NCBI GenBank assembly: GCA_023388255.1
Contig: JAEWGO010000015.1
Coordinates: 74,769-138,768 of the forward strand
Origin: Pseudomonadota bacterium
GTDB lineage: Bacteria; Pseudomonadota; Gammaproteobacteria; Xanthomonadales; Rhodanobacteraceae
Direction of reading: 5' to 3'
Length of the DNA: 64,000 bases
In this document: positions 7,831 through 17,099 of the stretch, piece after piece
Layout of the letters: each line of letters opens with the position of its first letter
Numbering within the stretch: position 1 is the first letter of the stretch
Program-made: the position numbers and the translations under genes
Notes under the pieces: generated by a model
The model's input: the letters and a program-made list of their open reading frames with translations, nothing else
The model's database searches: none
What the model was told of the DNA's origin: nothing

Positions 7831-9747
7831 TCACTGGCGGTCGTAGCGGATCAGGCGCGTCGTGGGATTGAAGACGACCGGTGGTGGAGGTGGAGGTACG
7901 TCATCGCCGTCGTCCGGAGCGATATTGACGTTCTCCAGCACCCAGCGGTTTGCACCGGTTGCGTGCACGAGTTCCCAGCCACGCCGCTCATAGAGGAACG
8001 GGGAGCCATTGTATGGATACCACCACTCGAACAGCAATCGCCCCGCGTCGTTGCCGGTTGCCATGCTCCAGGTTCCCGTCCAGAGTGTGGATCCACTCTC
8101 TCGCGTGCCGGTGCCGTTGGCTTCGAAGGTGAACATCAGGGAGGTACGACATGCACCGAGGTCGCTGTATGGCCCCAGGCACGTGTCTCCCGGCAAGCGG
8201 CTGCGCCAGCTGCCGACCACGGTTGCTGCAGTAAGCGCACCGGCGTCGGCCGGAATCAGCAGCCCGGTCACGATATTCTCGAAGTTCGCGCCGGTGACGT
8301 GCATGCGCACGCGCCATACGTCCGGCTCTTCCTCGTTGAAGAAGCGGAATTCGGCATGGCGACCGTTGCTGTCGATGGCAAAGGAATCAGGTGAGGTGAC
8401 CTGAAATGTGAATGGCTGACCCGAACGCTCGGCGTTGCCGTCAGCGACGCCGAACGCATGGATATCGTAGCCGTGCAAGCTGGCATCGACCGACGCATCC
8501 TGTGGCCGGGAAAGGGGAGATGGCAGGACGAACCTGCTTCCTGCCAAGCTCGGTACAGTACCCAGAAGCGCCGGAGGCAGAGGGTTGCTGGCCGATACTG
8601 CAGGCATCAAGGACCGATAGTAGGGGGTATAACTGTCCGGGATCTCCGGATTGTCGGGGTACACAGTTCGGCGATCGTCCGACGATACGAATTCGACTTG
8701 CCCTCCTGCTCCTTGGGTCAGACGGAAATAGATACTGGTTGCTTCCTCGCGTGTCGGCACGGGCGTATTCGAGCCGTCGACGTACCTCCACGATGGAAAG
8801 GAATAGAAGACGCCTCCATCCTCAGGCGTCAGTTCATAGCCTCCGTCAGGCAACCGAATGGCCGTCGCTGCTACTGCCTGGGTATTCCCGGCGTATCCCG
8901 TCAGCACTGTTGCACCGGTCTCGTTCGGGGCAATTCCACCGACGTCTTCCGCAGTAGTGCCGAACGCATCGACTGCGGAATACAGCTCGCCCGGAGCCCA
9001 CGCAACCGGCGGGAACATCCGTGCATCCAGCGGCAGATTCGCCGTCACATCACAGAAGTCGGACGTCGGTGCCGCAGAGCAATTGGCGGTTTCGCCGAGC
9101 GTTCGGTAGCTGGAACGCAGGGTCTTGGAAGGCGCGAGCGCCGACACGGCTGCGAACGTGTCGTCGGCACCGTCGGGCAACACCAGCGCCCCGCGCGCGA
9201 CGAGTGCCAATGCGGACACCAGATCGTCGGTCACCTGTTGCCGGCTGCGCACGGCGCGCCAGAACGTTGCCGCGTCGGTGATCGGTTGCCAGCCGTTGAA
9301 CGCGCGTGCCGCGGCCGTGGCGACCGTACTGCGCGGACTCAAATGGACGAACGGATCGTCGGCGAAGCCAACGCGGTAGCGGTCTCCGCCAAGCTCCAGC
9401 AGGCGTGAAGCCGGACCCAACGGGCTCGCCCATACCAGATGCGATTGCGTGCCCGTGCCGCGGGCAACCAGTTCGACGATTGCGCCCGGATCAATCTGGT
9501 CAACTTCGAGGCCGATCTGGAACGTGCCATCGGCGGAACTGGTGGCGCTCGCCACCATCTCGCCGAAATGCGCTTCGACGCGCGCTTTCGCAAGTGGACC
9601 GGGATAGCCGGCGCTCCCTTCGATGACCAGCGCCTGGGTAAAGCCGCTGCGGAAGATGCGATCCGGCGGCGTGGCTGCGTGGAGCAGCGGTGTAGCGAAT
9701 GCAGCCAAGACCATCCAAGCCTGGAGTGAGCCATCCCTAAGCCGCAT
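7831..9747 (-). CDS. Large exported hypothetical protein, IFRSGF motif just after the signal peptide
   Basis: The 638-residue product starts MRLRDGSLQAW with a hydrophobic signal segment ending near LLHAATPP. GGAGGG lies 7 bases before this ATG, so I prefer it over upstream Met codons. Directly after the signal comes DRIFRSGF, the same peptide found at the very end of other exported proteins here. An early segment (VEGSAGYPGPLAKARVEAH, TSSADGTFQIGLEV) looks like a carboxypeptidase-regulatory or SD-repeat type beta domain. The remainder is unrecognised; the region near residues 500-590 resembles a lipocalin-like beta sheet (GTWSMATG, RLLFEWWYPY). GC content is visibly lower than in the neighbours, near 57% in places. 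Confidence 0.75.
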   Translation of the reverse strand: MRLRDGSLQAWMVLAAFATPLLHAATPPDRIFRSGFTQALVIEGSAGYPGPLAKARVEAHFGEMVASATSSADGTFQIGLEVDQIDPGAIVELVARGTGTQSHLVWASPLGPASRLLELGGDRYRVGFADDPFVHLSPRSTVATAAARAFNGWQPITDAATFWRAVRSRQQVTDDLVSALALVARGALVLPDGADDTFAAVSALAPSKTLRSSYRTLGETANCSAAPTSDFCDVTANLPLDARMFPPVAWAPGELYSAVDAFGTTAEDVGGIAPNETGATVLTGYAGNTQAVAATAIRLPDGGYELTPEDGGVFYSFPSWRYVDGSNTPVPTREEATSIYFRLTQGAGGQVEFVSSDDRRTVYPDNPEIPDSYTPYYRSLMPAVSASNPLPPALLGTVPSLAGSRFVLPSPLSRPQDASVDASLHGYDIHAFGVADGNAERSGQPFTFQVTSPDSFAIDSNGRHAEFRFFNEEEPDVWRVRMHVTGANFENIVTGLLIPADAGALTAATVVGSWRSRLPGDTCLGPYSDLGACRTSLMFTFEANGTGTRESGSTLWTGTWSMATGNDAGRLLFEWWYPYNGSPFLYERRGWELVHATGANRWVLENVNIAPDDGDDVPPPPPPVVFNPTTRLIRYDRQ

Positions 9748-9988
9748 ATCCATACCCTCCAGCTCCATCGACGCGTGACTATAGCGCATCAGTGCGCTGC
9801 GCCGGTTCGTCAACTGCGGCCTGATGCGCCGAATCTTGTTCCTCGGGGAATGGACAAGCGGCGGGGGTCCAATGAGTCCTGTTCACGCCTGAGTCCATCG
9901 CTCATTGAGCTTTCGAATAAGGCCCTGCGTTGCGGTGGTCGACGTGACGACGAGGTAAGCGCTTTCCTCGTTCTGAGTTCCAGCCCCC

Positions 9989-11053
9989 TCAGCGATTTGT
10001 CAGCTGGATCTCGATGCGCCGGTTCCGTGCATACGCTTCCGGCGTATCGGCCGTATCCAGTGGCTGAAACGAGCCGAAGCCGTTCGCCGACAGGCGATGT
10101 GCCGGGATGCCCTGGACGACGAGGTACTTCACGATCGCGACGGCGCGCGCGGTCGACAGCTCCCAGTTCGACGGGAACTGCATGGTGTGGATCGGACGCT
10201 GATCGGTATGGCCGTCGATGCGCAGCACCCAGTCGATGCTGGAAGGAATCTCCGCGGACACTTCGCGCACCGTGTCGGCCAGCGTCGCCAGCCGCGCCTG
10301 CGCCTCGGCACCGAGTTCGGCCGAGCTGGAATCGAACAGGATGTCGGTCGGCACCACGAAGCGGTCGCCGACCACCTTCACGTCGCTGCGATTGCCGAGC
10401 GCGGCGCGCAGCTTGCCGAAGAACTCCGACCGGTAGCGTTCCAGCTCGCCGACCTTGTTCGCCAGCGCGATGTTGAGCTGCTTGCCGAGGTCGGCGATCT
10501 TCGCGTCCTTCGTCTTCACGTCCTTGTCGGCGATGTCGAGCGCGGCCTGGATCCGGCCGAGCTGCTCGTTCAGCGCGGCGAGCTGGCGGTTCAGCAGTTC
10601 CACCTGCGCGGCGGCGGCGGAGGTCAGGTCGGTCTGCTTGACCAGATCCTGTTTCGACGAATCCAGTTGTGCGGCCATGCTAGCGACCTGCGCTTCGAGC
10701 TGCTGCTTCAGTGCTGTCAATGCGGCGATATCGGCGTTGAGTTTCGCCGCTTCGCTGGTGGCCGCATCGCGTTCGCTGCTGGCGGCGCCGAGCGAAGCGG
10801 CGAGTTCCTTCGCGCGCGCATCGAGTGCGACCTTCTGTTCCTCGCTCAGCGACAGTGTCTTGGCCAGCTCCGCGACTCTCGCGTTCAGCGCATCGAGCGC
10901 GCGATTCTTGCCGGCCAGCGAATCGGACAGCACGAACTGGCCGATCGCGAAGATCAGCAGCACGAAGATCATGACCATGATCAGCGAGGTCAGCGCATCG
11001 ACGAAGCCGGGCCAGATGTCGAACGCGGCGCGTCGCCGCCGCAATGTGCTCAT
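9989..11053 (-). CDS. MotB/OmpA-like stator protein with peptidoglycan-binding domain
   Basis: The 354-residue protein has one N-terminal transmembrane helix (residues 16-42) with an acidic residue at its start (FVDALTSLIM, D19), as in MotB and ZorB, where it lies on the ion path. A long Ala/Leu/Lys-rich coiled coil follows (about 50-200). The C-terminal OmpA domain has DILFDSSSAEL, the peptidoglycan-binding IDGHTDQRPI and LSTARAVAIVKYLV with RNRRIEIQL. Its start overlaps the MotA-like gene by 4 bp. Together they should form a proton- or sodium-driven inner-membrane stator anchored to the wall. No flagellar genes are nearby, so it is not obviously a flagellar motor. Confidence 0.85.
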   Translation of the reverse strand: MSTLRRRRAAFDIWPGFVDALTSLIMVMIFVLLIFAIGQFVLSDSLAGKNRALDALNARVAELAKTLSLSEEQKVALDARAKELAASLGAASSERDAATSEAAKLNADIAALTALKQQLEAQVASMAAQLDSSKQDLVKQTDLTSAAAAQVELLNRQLAALNEQLGRIQAALDIADKDVKTKDAKIADLGKQLNIALANKVGELERYRSEFFGKLRAALGNRSDVKVVGDRFVVPTDILFDSSSAELGAEAQARLATLADTVREVSAEIPSSIDWVLRIDGHTDQRPIHTMQFPSNWELSTARAVAIVKYLVVQGIPAHRLSANGFGSFQPLDTADTPEAYARNRRIEIQLTNR

Positions 11054-12156
11054 CGCCGCGGCTCGCGCTCGGCGACCATGCGCTCACCGAAAGCCGGCGC
11101 TGCCGCGCGCGGGCGCTGGCCATCGAGCGCGGCGGCTATCGTGCGCGAGAGCAGGCGCAGTTCGCTGCGCAGGTCATCGGAGAATTGCGCAGCCGGCTGG
11201 CTCTGCGCGGCAAGTTGGCGCAGCACGCTCTTGAGTTCTTCCTGTGTCTGTGCGCCGGCCTGGCGCTCGCGCGCATCGCGGCCGAGCAAGTCGGTCAGGC
11301 GGCCGAGTTGCGCGCCGAGTTCGCCGAGCTGCTGGTTCGCGCCGTGGCGTTCGCGCTCGCTCTCGACGATCGCGCGCTGCATGCGGTCGAGACCGTCGGC
11401 GGTCTGTTCGAGCAACGCCTGCACGTAGGCCGGCACCGACGCATCGGTTTCGAGCGCGGAACCGGACGACAGCCGCGTCATGCCGGACAGCCATTCCTCC
11501 AGTTCATTGTGGAAGCGGTTCTGCGCGTGCCCGGCCTGCAGGTCGAGGAAACCGATCACCAGCGAACTGGCGAGTCCGAACAGCGAGGTCGAGAAGCTCG
11601 TCGACATGCCGCCGAGCGGTTGTTTCAGGTTTTCCTTCAGCGCGCCGAACATCGTCACCGCGTCGTTGCCGACATTCAGCGTGCCGATGATGTCGGACAC
11701 CGAGCGGATCGTGACCAGCAGCCCCCAGAACGTGCCGAGCAGGCCCAGGAAGATCGCCAGCCCGATCAGATAGCGCGAGAGATCACGCGATTCCTCCAGC
11801 CGCACCTGCACGCTGTCGAGGATGGTGCGCATCGATGGCGCCGACAGCGCCGTGCGGCCACGCTCGTGGCCGTCGAGCATGCGCGCCATCGGCGCGAGCA
11901 GGCGCGGCTGGCCGACCGCGCGCTGCTCGGGATTCGAGCGCTTGAACGATTCGATCCAGGCTACCTCGCGCGACAGCACCAACACCTGGCGCAGATTCAC
12001 GATGATGCCCGCCGCGAGCACGGCGAGGATCACGCCGTTGAAGAATGGATTCGCCGCGAAGATCGCCGCCAGCCGCGGCGCCAGCAGCGCGCCGAGCACA
12101 CCGACGCCGACGAGGAACGCAATCATCCAGGGCAGGACACGTTGTGGATTGCTCAT
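11050..12156 (-). CDS. MotA/ExbB-like stator protein with coiled-coil tail
   Basis: The 368-residue protein has two N-terminal helices (MIAFLVGVGVLGALLAPRLA and FFNGVILAVLAAGIIVNL). The MotA/TolQ/ExbB proton-channel domain includes YLIGLAIFLGLLGTFWGLL and MSTSFSTSLFGLASSLVIGFLD. A charged, Gln/Leu-rich cytoplasmic coiled coil makes up the last 120 or so residues. It is the channel partner of the MotB-like protein encoded immediately downstream with a 4-bp overlap. Such pairs with a long cytoplasmic tail recall ZorA of Zorya defence, but also a housekeeping family in proteobacteria. The start lies 82 bp downstream of the hrpB stop. Confidence 0.85.
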   Translation of the reverse strand: MSNPQRVLPWMIAFLVGVGVLGALLAPRLAAIFAANPFFNGVILAVLAAGIIVNLRQVLVLSREVAWIESFKRSNPEQRAVGQPRLLAPMARMLDGHERGRTALSAPSMRTILDSVQVRLEESRDLSRYLIGLAIFLGLLGTFWGLLVTIRSVSDIIGTLNVGNDAVTMFGALKENLKQPLGGMSTSFSTSLFGLASSLVIGFLDLQAGHAQNRFHNELEEWLSGMTRLSSGSALETDASVPAYVQALLEQTADGLDRMQRAIVESERERHGANQQLGELGAQLGRLTDLLGRDARERQAGAQTQEELKSVLRQLAAQSQPAAQFSDDLRSELRLLSRTIAAALDGQRPRAAAPAFGERMVAEREPRR

Positions 12157-12238
12157 GGCGGACTCTTTCAGTGGTTCAGGAACAGATGCAGTCGGACTGC
12201 GACAGGTTGCGTGGACGAATGGTTCCGGCGTCGCCGCC

Positions 12239-14797
12239 TCATCGCCGCGGCTTGGCCCGATGCGTCGGCGTCGCGGTCCATGGATCGTCCGGCCACGGAT
12301 GTTTCGGGTAGCGGCCTTTCAGTTCCTTCTTCACTTCGGGATAGGTGCGCTCCCAGAAGCTCTTCAGATCCTGCGTGACCTGCACCGGCTTGCCGCCTGG
12401 CGAGAGCAGATGCAAGGTCAGTGGTACGCGGCCGTTGGCGATGCGCGGCGTGTCGGCGAGGCCGAACAATTCCTGCAGTTTCACCGCGAGTATCGGCGGC
12501 ATGTCGACCGCATAGGCGATGCGGCGTTCGAGACCGCTCGGCACGTGAACCGCAGTTGGCGCCTGCTCGTCGAGCGCGCGGCGCATCGTGAAATCGAGCC
12601 GTGCGGCGAGCGCGTCGGAAAGCTCGGCCGGCTGCAATGCATCGAGGCGGCGCTTGTTCGCCAGGTACGGCGCGAGCCAGTCCTCCAGCGTCGCCAGCAA
12701 GGCCGCGTCGGAAAAATCCGGCAGCCCCAGTTCCGGACACCAGCCGCGCAGCGCGCCGACGCGCAGGCGCAACTCGCGCGCATGGTCGCTCCACGGCAAC
12801 GCGGCGAGACCGAGTTCGCGCACGGCGGCGAGCAGGGCCGGTACGGCATCCTCGGGTGTGGTCGGCACCGCGCGGCGTTCGAGCACGATCGCGTCGAAGC
12901 GGCGTTCCTCGAACGCCTCCACGCTACGGGTGTCGCGGTTCCAGCGCACATTGCGCACGCGTGCGAAGCGCTGCGGGAACTCGCGTTCGAGGCCGTCCGG
13001 GTCGAATGGCGCGGCGGCGAACACGAGGCTGTCGCGTGCCTCGTGGCGCAGCTCGATCACGACCAGCCATGGTTCGCCATACAGCGCGCTTTCGTCGAGC
13101 AGGCGCGCGCCGCGGCCGTTGGCGAGCGTGTAGCGGCGCGGATTGTTCGCATCCTGCTTCGCGATGCGGTCGGGAAACGCATGCATCAGCACGTCGCCGG
13201 CGGCTGTGCGTTCCTGAAGAGTGCGGCCAGGACTTGCTGCCGTTTGACTTTTGCGGTCAGGGCTGATCACGGAAGAACTTCCGCGTCGCCGCCATGCATC
13301 GGCCGCTTGCGCGATCGCCGACAGCGCCGTGCCATCCGCGCCGAGTTCGCGCGCAGCGGCGCCGCGGCGTTCGCGCCATGCCTGCAGCGCGGCGACGCGC
13401 GAGCGGAAATCGTCATTGCGACCGGCCTCGCCGCGCAACGGATTGCGCGCCTCGATCAGCGCGACGAGATCGCACGCCAGCGCACGGTCGCGCGCATCCG
13501 CGCGCAGCACCGCGGCGGCGAGCCGCGGTTGCGCGCCCATGGCAAGCATGCGGCGGCCGCTGTCCGTGATGCGCCCGCCGTCGTCGAGCGCGCCGAGTCG
13601 GCGCAACAGGTCGCGCGCCTGCGCGAGCGGGCCGGATGGCGGCGGATCGAGCCAGCGCAGCGCGTCCGAACCCCAGGCGGCGAGTTCGAGCGCCAATTGC
13701 GACAATTCCACCTGCGCGATTTCCGGCGTGCGCTCGGCATCGAGGCGTCGACTCTGCGGCCACAACCGATACGAAGTGCCGGGTCCGAGGCGGCCGGCGC
13801 GGCCGGCACGCTGGTCGGCCGAGGCCTGCGAGATGTTCGCGGTATCGAGCCGCGTGAAGCCGGAGTTGGGGTCGAAGCGCGGTTCGCGCGCGAGGCCGAG
13901 ATCGACTACTGCACGCACGCCAGGCAAGGTCAGGCTCGATTCGGCGACGTTCGTCCCCAGCACGACGCGGCGCGTGCCGGGCGCGGCCGGGGCGAGCGCG
14001 GCATGCTGGTCCGCGAGGGCAAGTTCGCCGTGCAGCGCGATGATCGCGACCTTCGCCTCTGCCGGGGCGAGGAGCGAAGACAGCGCATCCCGTGCGCGTT
14101 CGATCTCGCGCTTGCCGGGCAGGAACGCGAGCACGTCGCCGTCGTTGTCGGCCAGTGCCTGTTCGATTGCGCGGCGGACTTGGAACGGCCAGCCACGTTC
14201 CGGGAATGCTTCGCCGGGACGCGCGGGCGGATGCTCGATGCGCACCGGAAAGCTGCGGCCCTCGCTGGCCAGTTGTGGCGCATCGAACCAGCGCGCGATG
14301 CGCTCGCCGTCGAGCGTGGCCGACATGATGACGAGGCGCAGCTCCGGTCGCAGGTTCGTCTGCACGTCGAGCGCGAGCGCAGCGCCGAGGTCGCCATGCA
14401 GGTGGCGTTCGTGGAATTCGTCGAACAGGATCGCGCCGACGCCGGGCAGCTCCGGGTCATCCTGGATCATCCGCGTCAGGATGCCCTCGGTGACGACTTC
14501 GATGCGCGTGGCCGGCGATACCTTCGATTCGAAGCGGATGCGATAGCCGACCGTCTCGCCGACACGCTCGCTACGCTGCGCCGCCATGAACTCGGCCGCC
14601 GCGCGCGCGGCGATGCGGCGCGGCTCGAGCATCAATACCTTGCGACCGCCGAGCCATTGCGCATCGAGCAGCGCGAGCGGCACGCGCGTGGTCTTGCCAG
14701 CGCCGGGCGGCGCTTCGAGCACCAGGCGCGGATGAGCGGCCAGCGCCGCCTGCAGCTGCGGCAGAAGCGTGTCGATGGGCAGAGAGGTGTGTTGCAT
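12239..14797 (-). CDS. hrpB: ATP-dependent RNA helicase HrpB
   Basis: The 852-residue DExH helicase carries Walker A APPGAGKTTRVP (residues 29-40), EPRRIAARAAA (motif Ia), ILFDEFHERHLHGDLG (motif II, DEFH at 126-129), IMSATLDG (motif III) and DQRAGRAGRLGPG (motif VI). The C-terminal HrpB domain ends with the family-typical LSPGGKPVQVTQDLKSFW and WPDDPW. HrpB is a cytoplasmic DEAH-box-like helicase of poorly defined role. I chose MQHTSLPIDTLLPQL as start because homologues begin there. Around residues 510-540 a Ser/Thr/Arg-rich stretch (SSSVISPDRKSQTAASPGR) looks like an in-frame insertion. Confidence 0.93.
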   Translation of the reverse strand: MQHTSLPIDTLLPQLQAALAAHPRLVLEAPPGAGKTTRVPLALLDAQWLGGRKVLMLEPRRIAARAAAEFMAAQRSERVGETVGYRIRFESKVSPATRIEVVTEGILTRMIQDDPELPGVGAILFDEFHERHLHGDLGAALALDVQTNLRPELRLVIMSATLDGERIARWFDAPQLASEGRSFPVRIEHPPARPGEAFPERGWPFQVRRAIEQALADNDGDVLAFLPGKREIERARDALSSLLAPAEAKVAIIALHGELALADQHAALAPAAPGTRRVVLGTNVAESSLTLPGVRAVVDLGLAREPRFDPNSGFTRLDTANISQASADQRAGRAGRLGPGTSYRLWPQSRRLDAERTPEIAQVELSQLALELAAWGSDALRWLDPPPSGPLAQARDLLRRLGALDDGGRITDSGRRMLAMGAQPRLAAAVLRADARDRALACDLVALIEARNPLRGEAGRNDDFRSRVAALQAWRERRGAAARELGADGTALSAIAQAADAWRRRGSSSVISPDRKSQTAASPGRTLQERTAAGDVLMHAFPDRIAKQDANNPRRYTLANGRGARLLDESALYGEPWLVVIELRHEARDSLVFAAAPFDPDGLEREFPQRFARVRNVRWNRDTRSVEAFEERRFDAIVLERRAVPTTPEDAVPALLAAVRELGLAALPWSDHARELRLRVGALRGWCPELGLPDFSDAALLATLEDWLAPYLANKRRLDALQPAELSDALAARLDFTMRRALDEQAPTAVHVPSGLERRIAYAVDMPPILAVKLQELFGLADTPRIANGRVPLTLHLLSPGGKPVQVTQDLKSFWERTYPEVKKELKGRYPKHPWPDDPWTATPTHRAKPRR

Positions 14798-14891
14798 CAG
14801 CTGGACGGAGCGCGAGCGCAAGCGGTCGGAAGGCAAACCGCGATTGTAGGCGGATCGCTGCTGCTGCCCGCGCATCGGCATCGCACCGCAA

Positions 14892-14923
14892 ATGAAAACG
14901 GCGCGGTCGAAACCGACCGCGCC
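14892..14923 (-). terminator. Rho-independent terminator of the exported-protein gene
   Basis: Read on the minus strand, a perfect 10-bp stem (GGCGCGGTCG with its complement, loop GTTT) is followed by CGTTTTCATTT. It lies 26 bases beyond the stop of the minus-strand gene at 14949. Confidence 0.75.
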
Positions 14924-14948
14924 GCTGATTCATGCAGCGATCGATGCG

Positions 14949-16145
14949 TTATTCGCAGACCATGCCGTTCGCGCTGAAGATGCGATCGTAGGTCGTCAGG
15001 CCGCTGAAACTCGGAACCGGAGCCGGCAGGTTGGCCAGCGGCGAGAACGTCACGTTCATCTGTCCGCAACTCTTCATCTCGAACTTGGCCGTGCCCCAAG
15101 GCTTCTGCGTCAGCCCATTGCCGAGGTAGTTGGTCTGGATTGTCAGGCTGGTGGTGCCTGAAGCAGGACTATCGAACGCGGCATTGCCGACCAACCACAG
15201 AGGGTCGCCATTCAGATCCTGTGTCAGCAGGTCGAAACCGAGCTGCCGGCGCAGCGGGTGCGTGGGGTCATAGGCCTCGGCGACCTGCACGATCAGGCCT
15301 TCGTTGAGTTGCGTATTGGCCCACTGCGCCCCGGCGTAGCCGTCCAGCGGCAGCGATGCGTAGGCATCCGGGTAGTCGGTCTGGTTCGGCACGTAGGCAT
15401 CCATCGCGATGTCGACAGGAGTCACGCCATTCAGGAACGGATTGATGCGCAGTGTGAACGCATCGCTGAAGGTGAAGTAGCCGGCGCCGTCGTAGGGGTA
15501 GTTCTCCAGCACATAGGTCGTGCTGCTGATGACCGGGCTGTCGAACGGCGTGTCGGAGATCACCGTGTTCGGTTCCACCGCCATGCGGACCATGCTCTTG
15601 GTAGTGGTGAAATCGATATTGCCCTGCTTGACGAGGAACTGCGGGAAGCGTGGCACTACATTGCTGCTCGCATTGGCGGCGCGGTCGATGCGCACGAGCG
15701 TCATCGCGTTGAAAGCGCCTGTCGGGTTGTATGTGGTCGGATTGCCGCTGCTGCTGCAGGCCAGGCGCCAGACAGTGATCGTCACATTTTCGGTGGTGCC
15801 GCCGGCGGAACTTGTCGCATACACCGGCATCGTCACCCGCTTGAACAGACTGCTGGATGCGTCGGGCAACGGATCGGCCGCGCAGCTCGGCGGATAGGCG
15901 CGAAATGCGTTCGCCATCGGCGTGCCAGGATAGGTCGATGTGCCCATCACCTTTGGCGATGCGACGGTAGCACCTGCGGCGGCAGGTTGGGACAGACGCA
16001 CGCGCGGAATCTGTTGCAGCTTCGCGGCGGCTTGCGCGTGATACGCGACGGCTTCGGCGGACAGTGCCGGATTCGCCTCGGCGGCGAACGCGGAAACGGA
16101 GACGCTGGCGGCGAGCCCGAGCGTCAGGTGGATCAAGGTGTTCAT
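14949..16145 (-). CDS. Exported hypothetical protein ending in an IFSANG variant motif
   Basis: The 398-residue protein starts MNTLIHLTLGLAASVSVSAFAAEA, a clean Sec signal cleaved near residue 22. The start is set by GGGGAT upstream of the ATG. The mature part is Ser/Thr/Asn/Pro-rich and beta-type, with paired cysteines (PPSCAAD, RLACSSSG, KSCGQMN). The C-terminus reads TTYDRIFSANGMVCE, which looks like a divergent form of the IF-x-x-GF ending seen on other exported proteins in this window. No catalytic motif is recognised. A terminator follows. Confidence 0.8.
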   Translation of the reverse strand: MNTLIHLTLGLAASVSVSAFAAEANPALSAEAVAYHAQAAAKLQQIPRVRLSQPAAAGATVASPKVMGTSTYPGTPMANAFRAYPPSCAADPLPDASSSLFKRVTMPVYATSSAGGTTENVTITVWRLACSSSGNPTTYNPTGAFNAMTLVRIDRAANASSNVVPRFPQFLVKQGNIDFTTTKSMVRMAVEPNTVISDTPFDSPVISSTTYVLENYPYDGAGYFTFSDAFTLRINPFLNGVTPVDIAMDAYVPNQTDYPDAYASLPLDGYAGAQWANTQLNEGLIVQVAEAYDPTHPLRRQLGFDLLTQDLNGDPLWLVGNAAFDSPASGTTSLTIQTNYLGNGLTQKPWGTAKFEMKSCGQMNVTFSPLANLPAPVPSFSGLTTYDRIFSANGMVCE

Positions 16146-16278
16146 CGGTGTATCCCCACGGTTGGACCTGCGCGAGCATGGTCGGAAAGCAATGAATTCG
16201 CAGTGAACCGCGCCTGTGCGCAGGAAGCAAGTTGCTTCCATAATTGCGCGTTTACATGACACGGTTCACCACGCCCTC

Positions 16279-17058
16279 GTGATCGACATCGGCGCCAACC
16301 TCACCCACGAATCCTTCCGCGCCGATTTCGACGCAGTGCTCGAACGTGCGCGCCGGCATGGCGTCGCCGAAATCGTCGTGACCGGTGCAAGCGCCGGAGG
16401 CAGCCGCGCGGCACGCGAACTCGCCCGCCAGTATCCGGGCTTCCTGCATGCGACCGCCGGCGTGCATCCGCATCACGCACACGATTACGACGAAACTGTA
16501 GACGTGTTGCTGCGCGAACTCGTCGCAACGCAGGAAGTGAAAGCCGTCGGCGAGACCGGTCTCGACTACAACCGCGACTTCTCGCCGCGCGCGGCGCAGC
16601 TCGCCGCGTTCGAGCGCCAGCTCGCCATCGCGATCGACACCGGCAAGCCGTTGTTCCTGCACCAGCGCGACGCGCACGCGGACTTCCTCGCCTGCCTCGA
16701 CAACGTGCGTGGGCGCATCGGCCGCGCGGTCGTGCACTGCTTCACCGGCGAACGCGCGCAACTGCTCGACTATCTGGAACGCGATTTCTTCATCGGCATC
16801 ACCGGCTGGATCTGCGACGAACGACGCGGCGCGCACCTGCGCGAGCTGGTCGGGTTGATCCCGGCCGACCGCCTGATGATCGAGACCGACGCGCCGTACC
16901 TGCTGCCGCGCGACCTGCACCCGAAGCCTTCGCACCGGCGCAACGAGCCGATGTATCTCGCGCACGTCTGCCGCGCGGTCGCGGCCGCGCGCGGTGACGA
17001 CGCCGAAGAGCTCATGGCGCGGACGAGCTCGAACGCGCGCGCATTCTTCGCGTTGTAG
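16279..17058 (+). CDS. tatD: TatD-family metal-dependent DNase
   Basis: The 259-residue TIM-barrel hydrolase has the TatD opening DIGANLTHESF, in place of the DxHxH of the YcfH branch. It also has GVHPHHAHDY, the metal-binding GETGLDYNRDFS, LFLHQRDAH, VHCFTGE and IETDAPYLLPRDL. TatD enzymes are 3'-5' exonucleases acting on single-stranded DNA and RNA, linked to DNA repair and hydrogen peroxide resistance. I start at the GTG of VIDIGANL, since family members begin there. The frame is open upstream to another GTG at 16216, and no ribosome binding site decides between them. Confidence 0.88.
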   Translation: MIDIGANLTHESFRADFDAVLERARRHGVAEIVVTGASAGGSRAARELARQYPGFLHATAGVHPHHAHDYDETVDVLLRELVATQEVKAVGETGLDYNRDFSPRAAQLAAFERQLAIAIDTGKPLFLHQRDAHADFLACLDNVRGRIGRAVVHCFTGERAQLLDYLERDFFIGITGWICDERRGAHLRELVGLIPADRLMIETDAPYLLPRDLHPKPSHRRNEPMYLAHVCRAVAAARGDDAEELMARTSSNARAFFAL

Positions 17059-17099
17059 CGCTCCCGCGCAGGTATGGAGATCGGGCTCGCGAAGTCCGA

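Noticed and set aside
9989..14797. Stator pair plus helicase as a Zorya defence system
   Set aside because: The helicase is housekeeping HrpB, not ZorD. No zorC or zorE gene is present, and the region has normal GC content and codon use.
11822..14977. A 1051-codon plus-strand open frame opposite the stator genes and hrpB
   Set aside because: It is antisense to hrpB, which has all helicase motifs. The product is Arg/Ala-rich without domains, as expected for a shadow in high-GC DNA.
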